DNA of 64,000 nt. Source: Sphingorhabdus sp. Alg231-15. Lineage in GTDB: Bacteria; Pseudomonadota; Alphaproteobacteria; Sphingomonadales; Sphingomonadaceae. Within the stretch, counting starts at the first letter, position 1; the number at the start of each line of letters is the position of its first letter. This document shows, in pieces, positions 18,961 through 26,316 of the stretch. The stretch is from positions 1,736,001 through 1,800,000 of the forward strand of contig NZ_LT703001.1 of NCBI RefSeq assembly GCF_900149705.1, read 5' to 3'. Below the pieces are notes generated by a model. It was not told where the DNA came from. It saw nothing but the letters and a program-made list of their open reading frames with translations, and searched no databases. Both the position numbers and the translations under genes were made by a program.

Positions 18961-19551
18961 TTGGAGACGGCAAGAGCGATAGATGGTCAGGATGACGACG
19001 CGCTTATGCGCGGGCTTCGCGCACGCGAATCCGATGCATTGCGCAGCGTTGCCGAGCGCTATGGCGAAATTCCGTTTCGCATTGGTTGCCGTATGCTCGC
19101 GGATCCGGTTGAAGCGGAAGATATTGCGCAAGAAGCGCTGCTGCGCCTGTGGAACCATGCGGATCGCTGGGTGGAAGGTGGGCCGGGCATTGCAGCCTGG
19201 CTCAGCCGGGTTGGAACCAACCTGTGTATCGACAGGCTGCGCAAAGCGCGCCGCCAGAGCAATGACGAGCCCCCCGATCGCGCCGACGAAACACCGTTGG
19301 CCGATGCAGCAATAGAAAGTGATGAAGTGAAACAAGCGGTCATCGAATGCATAAGCGGGCTTCCCGAACGGCAGCGGGCATCGATTATTCTCACTTATTA
19401 TGAGCAGCTTTCCAATCAGCTTGCTGCGGACAATCTGGAAATGAACATCAAGGCTTTTGAATCTCTGCTCTACCGTGCGCGCGGGATATTGAAAGACTGT
19501 GTCGAAGGTAAGGGCGTGGTCAAGGATGATGCCGGAAGGATCTGTCTATGA
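18961..19551 (+). CDS. ECF-type RNA polymerase sigma factor
   Basis: 196 residues. Sigma region 2 is visible as MLADPVEAEDIAQEALLRLWNHADRW, and region 4 as LPERQRASIILTYYEQLSNQLAADNLEMNIKAFESLLYRARGIL. No region 3 or extra C-terminal domain is present. Start: TTG 18961 with GGAG seven to eight bases upstream; an ATG at 18922 would lie at or before the predicted transcription start. Its 3' end overlaps the next gene (ATGA), which has the layout of a membrane anti-sigma factor. The shared upstream motif suggests the sigma factor drives its own operon. Confidence 0.88.
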   Translation: METARAIDGQDDDALMRGLRARESDALRSVAERYGEIPFRIGCRMLADPVEAEDIAQEALLRLWNHADRWVEGGPGIAAWLSRVGTNLCIDRLRKARRQSNDEPPDRADETPLADAAIESDEVKQAVIECISGLPERQRASIILTYYEQLSNQLAADNLEMNIKAFESLLYRARGILKDCVEGKGVVKDDAGRICL

Positions 19552-20648
19552 GCAACGCATCGACCAATGCCTTCTCCCCAGCCATGCGCGCGGCCCTCGA
19601 TCAATTTGACGTGCCTGCTCTGCCCAGCGGCTTTGCTGACCGTCTGGTTGCCCGAGTGGAAGCAGAGGCCACTGCCAAACCGGCAGCCCACATCGATTCC
19701 ACGCCGCGTCACCGCTCCTCCGCAAATCCCTGGCGCCGCGCGGGACGCTGGATTGGTTCGGTCGCTACCGTCGGGCTGATGTCGGCAACAGCCGCCGCGA
19801 TGGGGCTTTTGGGTGAGCCCGTCGAGGTTCCGGTCATTTCTGACATCGCCCGAACTCTGGACATTGTCGCTGAGCCAGAACCTGCAGCCGTTCCTATCGT
19901 TCGCAAAGCAGATCCAGGCTCATCGGACACCGCCGGGCAAGGTCTGGATACAGAAGCGATTGCTGGCGAAGAACAACTCTCTGAAGGTCAGAAAAACGCA
20001 CAAAATATGCTGGAACGCGTGACTGATGCCCCGCGCTTCAAGCAGCTGCGTCCGCGACAAAAAGCGGTTCTGCTGCGGGCGGCGTCCAGAAAACTGATAC
20101 GCTCCGGCAAAGCCACGCCCGAAGAATTGCGTTCGGCGGTCAAACAGGTGCGAACAGAACGGCAAGCCAGTCGGAAGACCGAGCGAAGTCAGCGGATACG
20201 CGAAAAAATCCAGAATGCGACACCGGCACAAAAGGAAAAACTGCTTGAGCGGATTGAGACTTTGCCGCCCGAACGGCAGTCCATTGCCAAAGAGAGGCTG
20301 GCCGGAATTATGGCAGAGGAAACGGCCGCGCCATCCGAACCATCATCGCTCGCGCCCTTGGAGGTCGAAAGCGAGACATCTGGAACGATAGATGCAGCCG
20401 TACCTGTCGAAATGCCGGAAATCGCTGCTGATGATGGCATGGTCGAAGATTCAGCCGCATCAACGACGCCGATGGCGGCGGTACCAGTTGGGCGCCAGCG
20501 GTTGGAACAGTTTCGCGACCGCTATCAGCAGGCCACGCCAGCCGAACGGGCGCGCATGCGCGAGCGTGCCAAGCAGCTTCGCAAGACGGCCAAACCGCGT
20601 CCGAACCTCAGAGATCGTCGCGCGCAGATACGCCGCCGCCGCAATTAG
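19548..20648 (+). CDS. Probable membrane-anchored anti-sigma factor with periplasmic helical domain
   Basis: 366 residues. A cytoplasmic N-terminus of about 65 residues (ALDQFDVPALPSGFADRLVARVE) is followed by one membrane helix (about 68-88, WIGSVATVGLMSATAAAMGLLG) and a long charged periplasmic region. That region is rich in Arg, Glu and Gln, with repeated elements of the type LPPERQ / ATPAERARMRERAKQLRK. These resemble DUF3106 or heavy-metal-sensor-like helices, but I cannot assign a family with certainty. Co-translation with the sigma gene (ATGA overlap) and the single-helix topology are the grounds for the anti-sigma call; no direct anti-sigma motif is obvious. Confidence 0.65.
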   Translation: MSNASTNAFSPAMRAALDQFDVPALPSGFADRLVARVEAEATAKPAAHIDSTPRHRSSANPWRRAGRWIGSVATVGLMSATAAAMGLLGEPVEVPVISDIARTLDIVAEPEPAAVPIVRKADPGSSDTAGQGLDTEAIAGEEQLSEGQKNAQNMLERVTDAPRFKQLRPRQKAVLLRAASRKLIRSGKATPEELRSAVKQVRTERQASRKTERSQRIREKIQNATPAQKEKLLERIETLPPERQSIAKERLAGIMAEETAAPSEPSSLAPLEVESETSGTIDAAVPVEMPEIAADDGMVEDSAASTTPMAAVPVGRQRLEQFRDRYQQATPAERARMRERAKQLRKTAKPRPNLRDRRAQIRRRRN

Positions 20649-20668
20649 GGCAGATCACAAAAATTTTT

Positions 20669-20692
20669 GAAGGGTTTTTCATCCTCCTGCGT
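20669..20692 (+). promoter_or_regulatory. Candidate ECF sigma promoter, third copy
   Basis: GAAGGGTTTT (20669-20678), ten bases, GCGT (20689-20692). Same geometry as the two motifs at 18.9 kb. It lies about 55 bp upstream of the small exported-protein gene and 20 bp after the anti-sigma stop, giving that gene its own sigma-dependent start. Confidence 0.6.
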
Positions 20693-20746
20693 TGAACAGT
20701 CAGGAGCGGCAAAGAAGCTGCGACTGAATTGAGTATGGAGAGTAAG

Positions 20747-21322
20747 ATGAAAAAGATTATGTTATACCCATTGGCCGCATTGCTGATTGGCGGCCCAGCG
20801 CTGGCACAGGGCAGCAAAACGGTAACGGTGGACAACAACCGGATCAGCGGCACCAAAACCATCACCCGTGACGGCGCTGGCACGGTTGTCGTTGACGGCG
20901 ATGTCACCCGCAAATCGGATGGCGCAACCGCAAGTCATGACTATAATCGCACACGCACCGAAACGGGCTGGACGGCCAGTGGTCAGCAGACCGACTTCAA
21001 AGGCCGATCACGCGGCTTCGATTATCAGCGCGACCGGACGGAAAACGGCTTTGAAGCCAGCGGTTCCGGCTATAATCGCCGCGGTGATCAATATGACTAT
21101 TCCGCTTATGGCACACGCGGCGAAAACAGCCGGGAACGCGGCCGGACGGTGAGCAGAAATGGCGATGTCGTCTATGATCGCCTGGACAATGCTTCGCGCG
21201 TCGACGGCAAGATCGTTCGCAACACACAGGTGACCCGCGACCCAAGTTTTCGGCCAAAGAAAAGAGTGAAGCCGCTTCGGGTCAAAAATCCAAAACCACG
21301 CAGATTTCGCCGCGATCGCTAG
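20747..21322 (+). CDS. Small basic exported protein of unknown function
   Basis: 191 residues with a Sec signal (MKKIMLYPLAALLIGGPALA, cut before QGSK). The mature protein is rich in Arg, Asp, Gly, Tyr and Thr with short imprecise repeats (RTRTETGWTASG, RDRTENGFEASG) and a very basic tail (KKRVKPLRVKNPKPRRFRRDR). No family recognised. Start ATG 20747 has GGAGAG at proper spacing. It has its own copy of the GAAGGGTTTT-N10-GCGT motif, so it is a likely target of the neighbouring sigma factor. The repeats suggest an extracytoplasmic scaffold or polyanion-binding protein, but this is speculation. Confidence 0.65.
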   Translation: MKKIMLYPLAALLIGGPALAQGSKTVTVDNNRISGTKTITRDGAGTVVVDGDVTRKSDGATASHDYNRTRTETGWTASGQQTDFKGRSRGFDYQRDRTENGFEASGSGYNRRGDQYDYSAYGTRGENSRERGRTVSRNGDVVYDRLDNASRVDGKIVRNTQVTRDPSFRPKKRVKPLRVKNPKPRRFRRDR

Positions 21323-21411
21323 ATCGACGAAAGCGACTGCGGCTGGCACTATCCTATCACTCAATCGGCCAGCCGCAGTTTCATTTCCCAGTTGAAAACA
21401 GGAGAGAGGCT

Positions 21412-21708
21412 ATGAAACAATCCCATATGATGATCATTGCAGCCCTGGTGATACCAGCGCCTGCGCTTGCTCAGCAGCAATCCGTTGCAGCAAGTCCCGC
21501 TCCGGATGCCGTTACCAATGCACCGGTCCGGCCAATTGCCGTACGCCCCGACGCCGGACCGAACGGACCCAATTGGAAAGCCATTAACCGCAAAATCAAC
21601 GCCCGGGCCAAAAACGCTGTAAATAACGGTGCACGGCCAAAAGTCGTTCGTCATAAAGTGAAAGCCTACAAGCAGAAGCTGCGCCGCCGCTGGAATGCGT
21701 CCCAATAA
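21412..21708 (+). CDS. Small basic exported protein of unknown function
   Basis: 98 residues with a signal peptide (MMIIAALVIPAPALA, cut before QQQ), a Pro/Ala-rich stretch, then a basic helical tail (INRKINARAKNAVNNGARPKVVRHKVKAYKQKLRRRW). Ribosome site AGGAGAGAG lies just upstream of the ATG. It is 90 bp behind the other small exported gene and shares its basic C-terminus style, so it may be on the same ECF-driven transcript. No family recognised. Confidence 0.6.
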   Translation: MKQSHMMIIAALVIPAPALAQQQSVAASPAPDAVTNAPVRPIAVRPDAGPNGPNWKAINRKINARAKNAVNNGARPKVVRHKVKAYKQKLRRRWNASQ

Positions 21709-21734
21709 TCCCTGCCCTGAACCCAGAGCCCCCG

Positions 21735-21800
21735 ATGGGACCACCGCCCGTTACTGGTCCCATATGCTTCAAGTGTGAAACCAGAATCTGCGCTTGAAGC
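21735..21800. other. Two consecutive inverted repeats downstream of the ECF locus
   Basis: ATGGGACCA (21735-21743) pairs with TGGTCCCAT (21755-21763), an 11-base loop between. GCTTCAAG (21766-21773) pairs with CTTGAAGC (21793-21800). Both are perfect and sit just before the terminator at 21806, so the 3' untranslated region can fold into three stem-loops. Confidence 0.5.
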
Positions 21801-21805
21801 CAATG

Positions 21806-21835
21806 AAGGGCATGGCGAAAGTCATGCCCTTTTTT
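21806..21835 (+). terminator. Rho-independent terminator
   Basis: AAGGGCATG pairs with CATGCCCTT around GCGAAAGT and is followed immediately by a T-run. It ends the ECF-locus transcript before the convergent hydrolase gene. Confidence 0.75.
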
Positions 21836-21851
21836 GCTGATCACGGAGTCT

Positions 21852-23330
21852 CTACTGCCGGAGAAGACGGTTTCCGGCGGTCATCAAATCGGGCAGTTCT
21901 GATACTATGACTCTACCATCAACATCTTCACCGCGCATGAATTCCTGAATTGTAAGGGTGACCTCTGGCGGAGACATGAACAGATTGTGTCCGGCATCCT
22001 TAACCGTGACCAGCTGTCGGTTCGCAAAGCCCCGGACCGCTTCATGCTGGCTCTCGATATAGGTCCGTCCGTCCAGTGTCCCGCTGAGCAATAATAGTGG
22101 GATATCCGATATGGGCGGTCTCCGAAACTCTTCTCCCAGGACTAATGTCGGTTCGACATTCTCCAACTCCAGCGGCTGGTTGAGATAAGTGGCCAGCAAG
22201 GAGGTTTTCGCTTGCATCTTAATCAGTGCTCGTCGGTCCGCGCTCGTGCCCGATGCGATGTCCATCAGCACCGACATCGGCCAGAAGGCAATCTTGTCAT
22301 CACTACCCAGCATTCTGGGTGCGATCTTTTTCAGAAGCCCATATTCGCCTTGATCAACCTCTCTGTAGAGCTGCAGCAACAGGCTGAGTGGGAGGGGATC
22401 GGAAATCATACCCGACGCCGCACTTTGCATATTTCGTCTTTGCCATAGGTGCTTTTGCTCCACACCATCTCGATCCACATAATCAATCATGACAGGAGCC
22501 TGTTCCAGCTTGGCATGGACCCGACGCATCAGAGCCTTGATGTCTAGTATTTCGGCTTTCGCCTCAGGCTGCCGATCAATTGCCTGCTGCACGCGTTCAA
22601 AATAGCGGTCTGTGCGGGCGGGCAGTTTTATGGTTTGATCAAGACCTTCAGCGCTCGCAATCACGATTTTGTCGATTTCACCTTCCATCTGCCTCGCCGC
22701 AGCCAGAGCAAGATGCGATCCGTAGGATATGCCCCAGAGTGTAAGTTGTGATACGCCAAGATGCTGGCGCAGGTCGCTCAGGTCAGCGACATTTTGGACG
22801 GTATTATATCCCCTGACGTCAATTCCTTTGTCCGTCCAGAATGCCAAGCATTCCTTCAAAGCTGCAACCTGCCTTTTCCGGTAATCCTCGTCCAAAACAG
22901 GGGCTGTTCCACCCGATGACTGAGAAGAACTGCATTTCGGCATGTCAGTAGAGGCGCCCGTGCCCCGCTGATCCAGTGCGATGACGTCACCAAATTCACG
23001 CAACGCCATGAACAAGGCAAAGCGGCGTACGCGGGCGGTCCTGATGCCAGACCCTCCGGGGCCTCCCGCCAGATATACAATTGGAGAGCCCGGATTGCTG
23101 CCGGTAGCGGGGAACCGGACATAGCGTAACGTCAGAGTTCTGCTGTCCGGATTGGCGCGGTTCTCTGGGACCGTGAAATGCCCCTCAAATGCCTCGGTGG
23201 CTTCACCCGAAGCAGCTTCAAAAACAATCTCCTTTTCCTGTTCGTCCAGGTGATCCGTTTGAACCGCCGCAGCTGCAGGATCAGTCAGGGATAGCGCAAA
23301 CAATGAAGCATATATGATATTCAGGTTCAT
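21852..23330 (-). CDS. Secreted alpha/beta hydrolase (S33 / TAP-like prolyl-peptidase group)
   Basis: 492 residues with a signal peptide (MNLNIIYASLFALSLTDPAAAA). The alpha/beta-hydrolase elements are the oxyanion loop VYLAGGPGGSG, the nucleophile elbow LWGISYGSHLA (Ser), and a C-terminal KDAGHNLFMSP with the histidine. The LLLLSGTLDGRTYIES segment would hold the catalytic Asp. This architecture is that of S33-type aminopeptidases or esterases exported to the periplasm. The ATG at 23330 is chosen because the signal peptide begins there; the open frame extends upstream without sense. It is divergent from the LytTR regulator. Confidence 0.82.
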   Translation of the reverse strand: MNLNIIYASLFALSLTDPAAAAVQTDHLDEQEKEIVFEAASGEATEAFEGHFTVPENRANPDSRTLTLRYVRFPATGSNPGSPIVYLAGGPGGSGIRTARVRRFALFMALREFGDVIALDQRGTGASTDMPKCSSSQSSGGTAPVLDEDYRKRQVAALKECLAFWTDKGIDVRGYNTVQNVADLSDLRQHLGVSQLTLWGISYGSHLALAAARQMEGEIDKIVIASAEGLDQTIKLPARTDRYFERVQQAIDRQPEAKAEILDIKALMRRVHAKLEQAPVMIDYVDRDGVEQKHLWQRRNMQSAASGMISDPLPLSLLLQLYREVDQGEYGLLKKIAPRMLGSDDKIAFWPMSVLMDIASGTSADRRALIKMQAKTSLLATYLNQPLELENVEPTLVLGEEFRRPPISDIPLLLLSGTLDGRTYIESQHEAVRGFANRQLVTVKDAGHNLFMSPPEVTLTIQEFMRGEDVDGRVIVSELPDLMTAGNRLLRQ

Positions 23331-23404
23331 TCGAACGACCTCTATGTTGTTTCGATGATCCGATATTAGGCTACAAAGCGAGCCAGTCCGGGCAAATGGG
23401 CACC

Positions 23405-23434
23405 AACGGTAGGTTATTTCTGTCAAACGGTCGT
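23405..23434 (+). promoter_or_regulatory. Candidate LytTR direct-repeat operator
   Basis: Two nine-base direct repeats, AACGGTAGG (23405-23413) and AACGGTCGT (23426-23434), start exactly 21 bp apart, i.e. on the same helix face. This is the arrangement bound by LytTR domains. It lies about 35-65 bp upstream of the LytTR gene and 75-105 bp upstream of the divergent hydrolase start. Confidence 0.4.
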
Positions 23435-23468
23435 TCCCGGTAGCGTCAAATCCTTCTATGGCAATCAT

Positions 23469-24980
23469 ATGTTCAACCGCTCGATCACGCTTGCTCACTG
23501 TTTCATTTTCTTGATGCTAGCCGTCTACAGTCCAGCCATGGCGGTGACCTGGATTGATCGAGACGAGGTGAAAATTTGTCCGGCATCCAGTGGTGATCTG
23601 GAGAAAATACCGAATTTTTCATCACCAGGCTGCTACGCAGCCAAGGCATCTGCAATTGACCCACAAGAAAACCTAATCTGGGTGAAGGCAAATCTCACGC
23701 TCAATGAGACGTCTGGTCCTGTCGGAGAACCCTTGGCTTTGTTTGTTTCCGGCAAGATGGCGAGTGCCTTCTACCTCAACGGTAGATTCGTTGGTCAGAA
23801 CGGCAAACCGGGAATTGACGCAGCAACCGAGCAACCCGGCCTGATGGATGCAACACTCTACCCTTCCCAGAACAGCTTTAGAGAAGGCCGCAACTCTGTC
23901 GTGTTTCTCGCTTCTGCCCATCATGGGATCATCAATCTTGCGAGTCCAATCCATATGATTGCTATCGGTCCGGCGGGGAATGCTTCTGACCAGCTGCTGC
24001 GCCATTATTGGCCCTCGATCATCACCTTGGGCCTGTTCATCGTCGGTGCTGTCTATTTCGGAATTGCCGGAATCCGGGGACTATCAAGGAAGAAGTCTTT
24101 GCTATTGAGCCTGATATGCACCTTTGCCTCACTCCAGCTATTTTCAGAAATCCTCAGAGGCTTGGTAACCTATTCCTACCCGATGCATGACTGGCGATTG
24201 CTCGCGATTACGGTGTTCTCAGCCGGTTTCGGATTGACCGTGGCATTCCATGTTTTCTCAACATTCATGCAAAAGAACATTCTGCTGTCGATGATCTTTG
24301 TCACCGGAGTGAGTGTGCTGGCGGCAATTCTTAACTCGGGATTTGATGACAAGACTTTATCCGTGATGCTGTTGCCGTTGGTAGCCAGTCTCATTGTGGC
24401 TGGATATGCAAGCTACAAAGGTCAGCCTCGGGCGTTCGTATATTTCTGCGCTTTGCTGGCGTTTGTTGCTGCAATTGGTCTTTTTCCCTATCTCTTTCTC
24501 GACACCATCTTCTTCTATCTGGTTGCCGCTCTGTTACTGTTTCTTTTTGTTGAACAGGCGTTGGCCCATGCAAGAGAAGCAGATGAACGCAGGATAGAGG
24601 AAGCCCGTGCAAACAGACTGGAATTGGCCTTGGAACAGGCCAAGGAAAGGGAGCAAGCAACAGAAATCAGCGTAAAAAGTGCCGGTAGAATGGAGCGTAT
24701 TTCTGCAGTTCAGATCAAATATTGCAAAGGTGCCAGCGGTTATACAGAAATTGTGCTGATCGATGGACGCGAAATTCTGCACACAGCTACGCTTTCTGAA
24801 ATGGAGGAGCTTTTACCCACTATTTTCATTCGCGTGCACCGGTCCTATCTCGTTAACACCGCTTTCGTTCAAACCTTGATCCGTGATGTGACTGGAACTG
24901 GACGGCTAACCCTTGTTGACGGATCCCAGTTATCCGTTAGCCGCAGAACCATGCCAGCGGTTCGCAAGGCATTGGGCTGA
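23469..24980 (+). CDS. Membrane-bound LytTR family transcriptional regulator
   Basis: 503 residues in four parts. First a signal peptide (to about residue 25). Then an extracytoplasmic domain of about 145 residues with a jelly-roll-like 'SAFYLNGRFVGQNGKPG', similar in feel to 7TMR-DISM sensors. Then about seven membrane helices (about 180-360) and a charged coiled-coil linker (EADERRIEEARANRLELALEQ). Last is a C-terminal LytTR DNA-binding domain (KYCKGASGYTEIVLIDGRE, FIRVHRSYLVNTAFV, LTLVDGSQLSVSRR). This is a one-component sensor: signal outside, DNA binding inside, with no histidine kinase needed. Ligand unknown. The divergent hydrolase is the obvious target candidate. Confidence 0.82.
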   Translation: MFNRSITLAHCFIFLMLAVYSPAMAVTWIDRDEVKICPASSGDLEKIPNFSSPGCYAAKASAIDPQENLIWVKANLTLNETSGPVGEPLALFVSGKMASAFYLNGRFVGQNGKPGIDAATEQPGLMDATLYPSQNSFREGRNSVVFLASAHHGIINLASPIHMIAIGPAGNASDQLLRHYWPSIITLGLFIVGAVYFGIAGIRGLSRKKSLLLSLICTFASLQLFSEILRGLVTYSYPMHDWRLLAITVFSAGFGLTVAFHVFSTFMQKNILLSMIFVTGVSVLAAILNSGFDDKTLSVMLLPLVASLIVAGYASYKGQPRAFVYFCALLAFVAAIGLFPYLFLDTIFFYLVAALLLFLFVEQALAHAREADERRIEEARANRLELALEQAKEREQATEISVKSAGRMERISAVQIKYCKGASGYTEIVLIDGREILHTATLSEMEELLPTIFIRVHRSYLVNTAFVQTLIRDVTGTGRLTLVDGSQLSVSRRTMPAVRKALG

Positions 24981-25011
24981 CCGTACGGCAGCAATTACGA
25001 GGATAGGGCCT

Positions 25012-25078
25012 TATGTCTGCTCTTGCGCCCATAGCGGACGTTAGCTTGTGGCCGCAATATCCCGAAAGCGGACATTAG
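25012..25078 (+). repeat. Dispersed repeat, copy A
   Basis: About 67 bp that aligns over its full length with copy B at 27082: ...GCTCTTGCGCCCATAGCGGACG...TATCCCGAAAGCGGACATTAG. Blocks GCGGACRTTAG at each half and the TATCCCGA core are shared. It lies just after the LytTR gene and marks the left edge of the LysR-azoreductase cassette. Confidence 0.65.
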
Positions 25079-25244
25079 AAAGCGACGAATAGCTAGTCGT
25101 GGCTTAAGCTCGGGATAAAGCAGATTGCACAGTGGGCGAGGTGTAGCTGGTTCAGTTCGCAATCCCGCACTTGTGATCAAATGCCAAGATATCTGCGCCG
25201 ACTCTTTAGCCATCAAGCTTACCCTGTGTTCGCATTTGTGAGGA

Positions 25245-26126
25245 TTACGCGTCTGCTTCCTCCTTGAGCCAATCCAAGAATTGACGCACCTTTTGCCTCT
25301 CCGATTGACCAAACCGCGAAACCGCTGTGTAGCGCAGGCCCGGAATCCGCTTTTCGGGACAGTATTCCTCGAGCCAGCCTCGTTTGAGCATGTCCCCTGC
25401 TAGCAGGCTGCTCGCAAGAACCAGGCCCTGCCCTGCCAATGCCGCCTGAAGCGAATGCTGCTCCTGATCGAAGCTCCGGCGCCGCGTGAACTTTGTGGGG
25501 TCAAGCCGATGTGCGCCAAGCCAGTCGTTCCAGCCAATCGGCCTCAGGGAACGCGAGCGCCATCGCGTTTCGATCAAGACCGCATCCTCTATCCGCGTGC
25601 CCGCCTGCAGCCACTCTGGATTGGCGAAAACGCCGAATGTCTCCTCTGCGAAAGAGAAGGCCTCCAGCCCGGGATACTCGCCGGTCCCATAACGGATGGC
25701 CACATCGACCCGCCTGTCACGCTCGAGATCCAACGTCTGGGTAGAAGTCTCGATATGGACACTGGTGGCCGGGTGTTTGGCTTCGAAATCTGCCAGGCGA
25801 GGGACCAGCCATAGCGCCGCGAAGGCAGGTGTCGTTGCGATCGTGAGGCGCGATGACACGTCCCGCATCTCTTCGAGAGCGCCGTAGATTTCGCGAAAGC
25901 CCCTTGAAGTGGCACCGGCGAGCCGGCTTCCTTCGCGTGTAAGGACGGTCTTGCGAATCTGCCTGACAAACAGCGCAACACCCAATTGGTCCTCGAGCGT
26001 ACGGATTTGGTGCGAGACCGCTGTCGGCGTGACGCCCAATTCACTCGCTGCATCCTTGAAACTGCCCGTCCGGGCTGCCGCGTCGAAGGATCGGAGCGCA
26101 GGAAGCGAGATCGACAAACTGTTCAA
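25245..26126 (-). CDS. LysR family transcriptional regulator
   Basis: 293 residues. The N-terminal winged helix-turn-helix reads LPALRSFDAAARTGSFKDAASELGVTPTAVSHQIRTLEDQLG, the standard LysR pattern. The C-terminal effector domain is complete and ends near KVRQFLDWLKEEADA. The GcvA-like N-terminus (LRSFDAAARTGSF) suggests that subgroup. Start is TTG 26126, with AGGAG about seven bases upstream. It is divergent from the azoreductase gene across 190 bp holding a perfect palindrome at 26143-26157, so it probably controls that gene. Its composition is noticeably GC-richer than the hydrolase-crotonase cassette to the right. Confidence 0.88.
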   Translation of the reverse strand: MNSLSISLPALRSFDAAARTGSFKDAASELGVTPTAVSHQIRTLEDQLGVALFVRQIRKTVLTREGSRLAGATSRGFREIYGALEEMRDVSSRLTIATTPAFAALWLVPRLADFEAKHPATSVHIETSTQTLDLERDRRVDVAIRYGTGEYPGLEAFSFAEETFGVFANPEWLQAGTRIEDAVLIETRWRSRSLRPIGWNDWLGAHRLDPTKFTRRRSFDQEQHSLQAALAGQGLVLASSLLAGDMLKRGWLEEYCPEKRIPGLRYTAVSRFGQSERQKVRQFLDWLKEEADA

Positions 26127-26142
26127 GGAGCGACTCCTATAA

Positions 26143-26157
26143 ATGAATTATATTCAT
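26143..26157. promoter_or_regulatory. Palindromic operator candidate between lysR and azoreductase genes
   Basis: ATGAAT-TAT-ATTCAT is a perfect inverted repeat just upstream of the LysR ribosome site. LysR proteins bind such AT-rich dyads (T-N11-A type), so this is a likely autoregulation site; the azoreductase start is 160 bp away. Confidence 0.4.
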
Positions 26158-26316
26158 TCATACCTGAAACCTTACCTTTTGTCGATCCGGTTTAAGATAG
26201 ATACATCAGTAAATAGTCTATGCGATTCCGGCGTCGGCCTGGATCAAGCCGAGAGAAAAATCTGTTCATCCATAGAGACCGCATGGCGGTCCTCTGTAAA
26301 TCAAGGAAAACACGAA

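Noticed and set aside
24995-25312. Open frame of 105 codons on the minus strand over repeat A
   Set aside because: No ribosome site or similarity, it contains the repeat and overlaps the end of the LysR gene.
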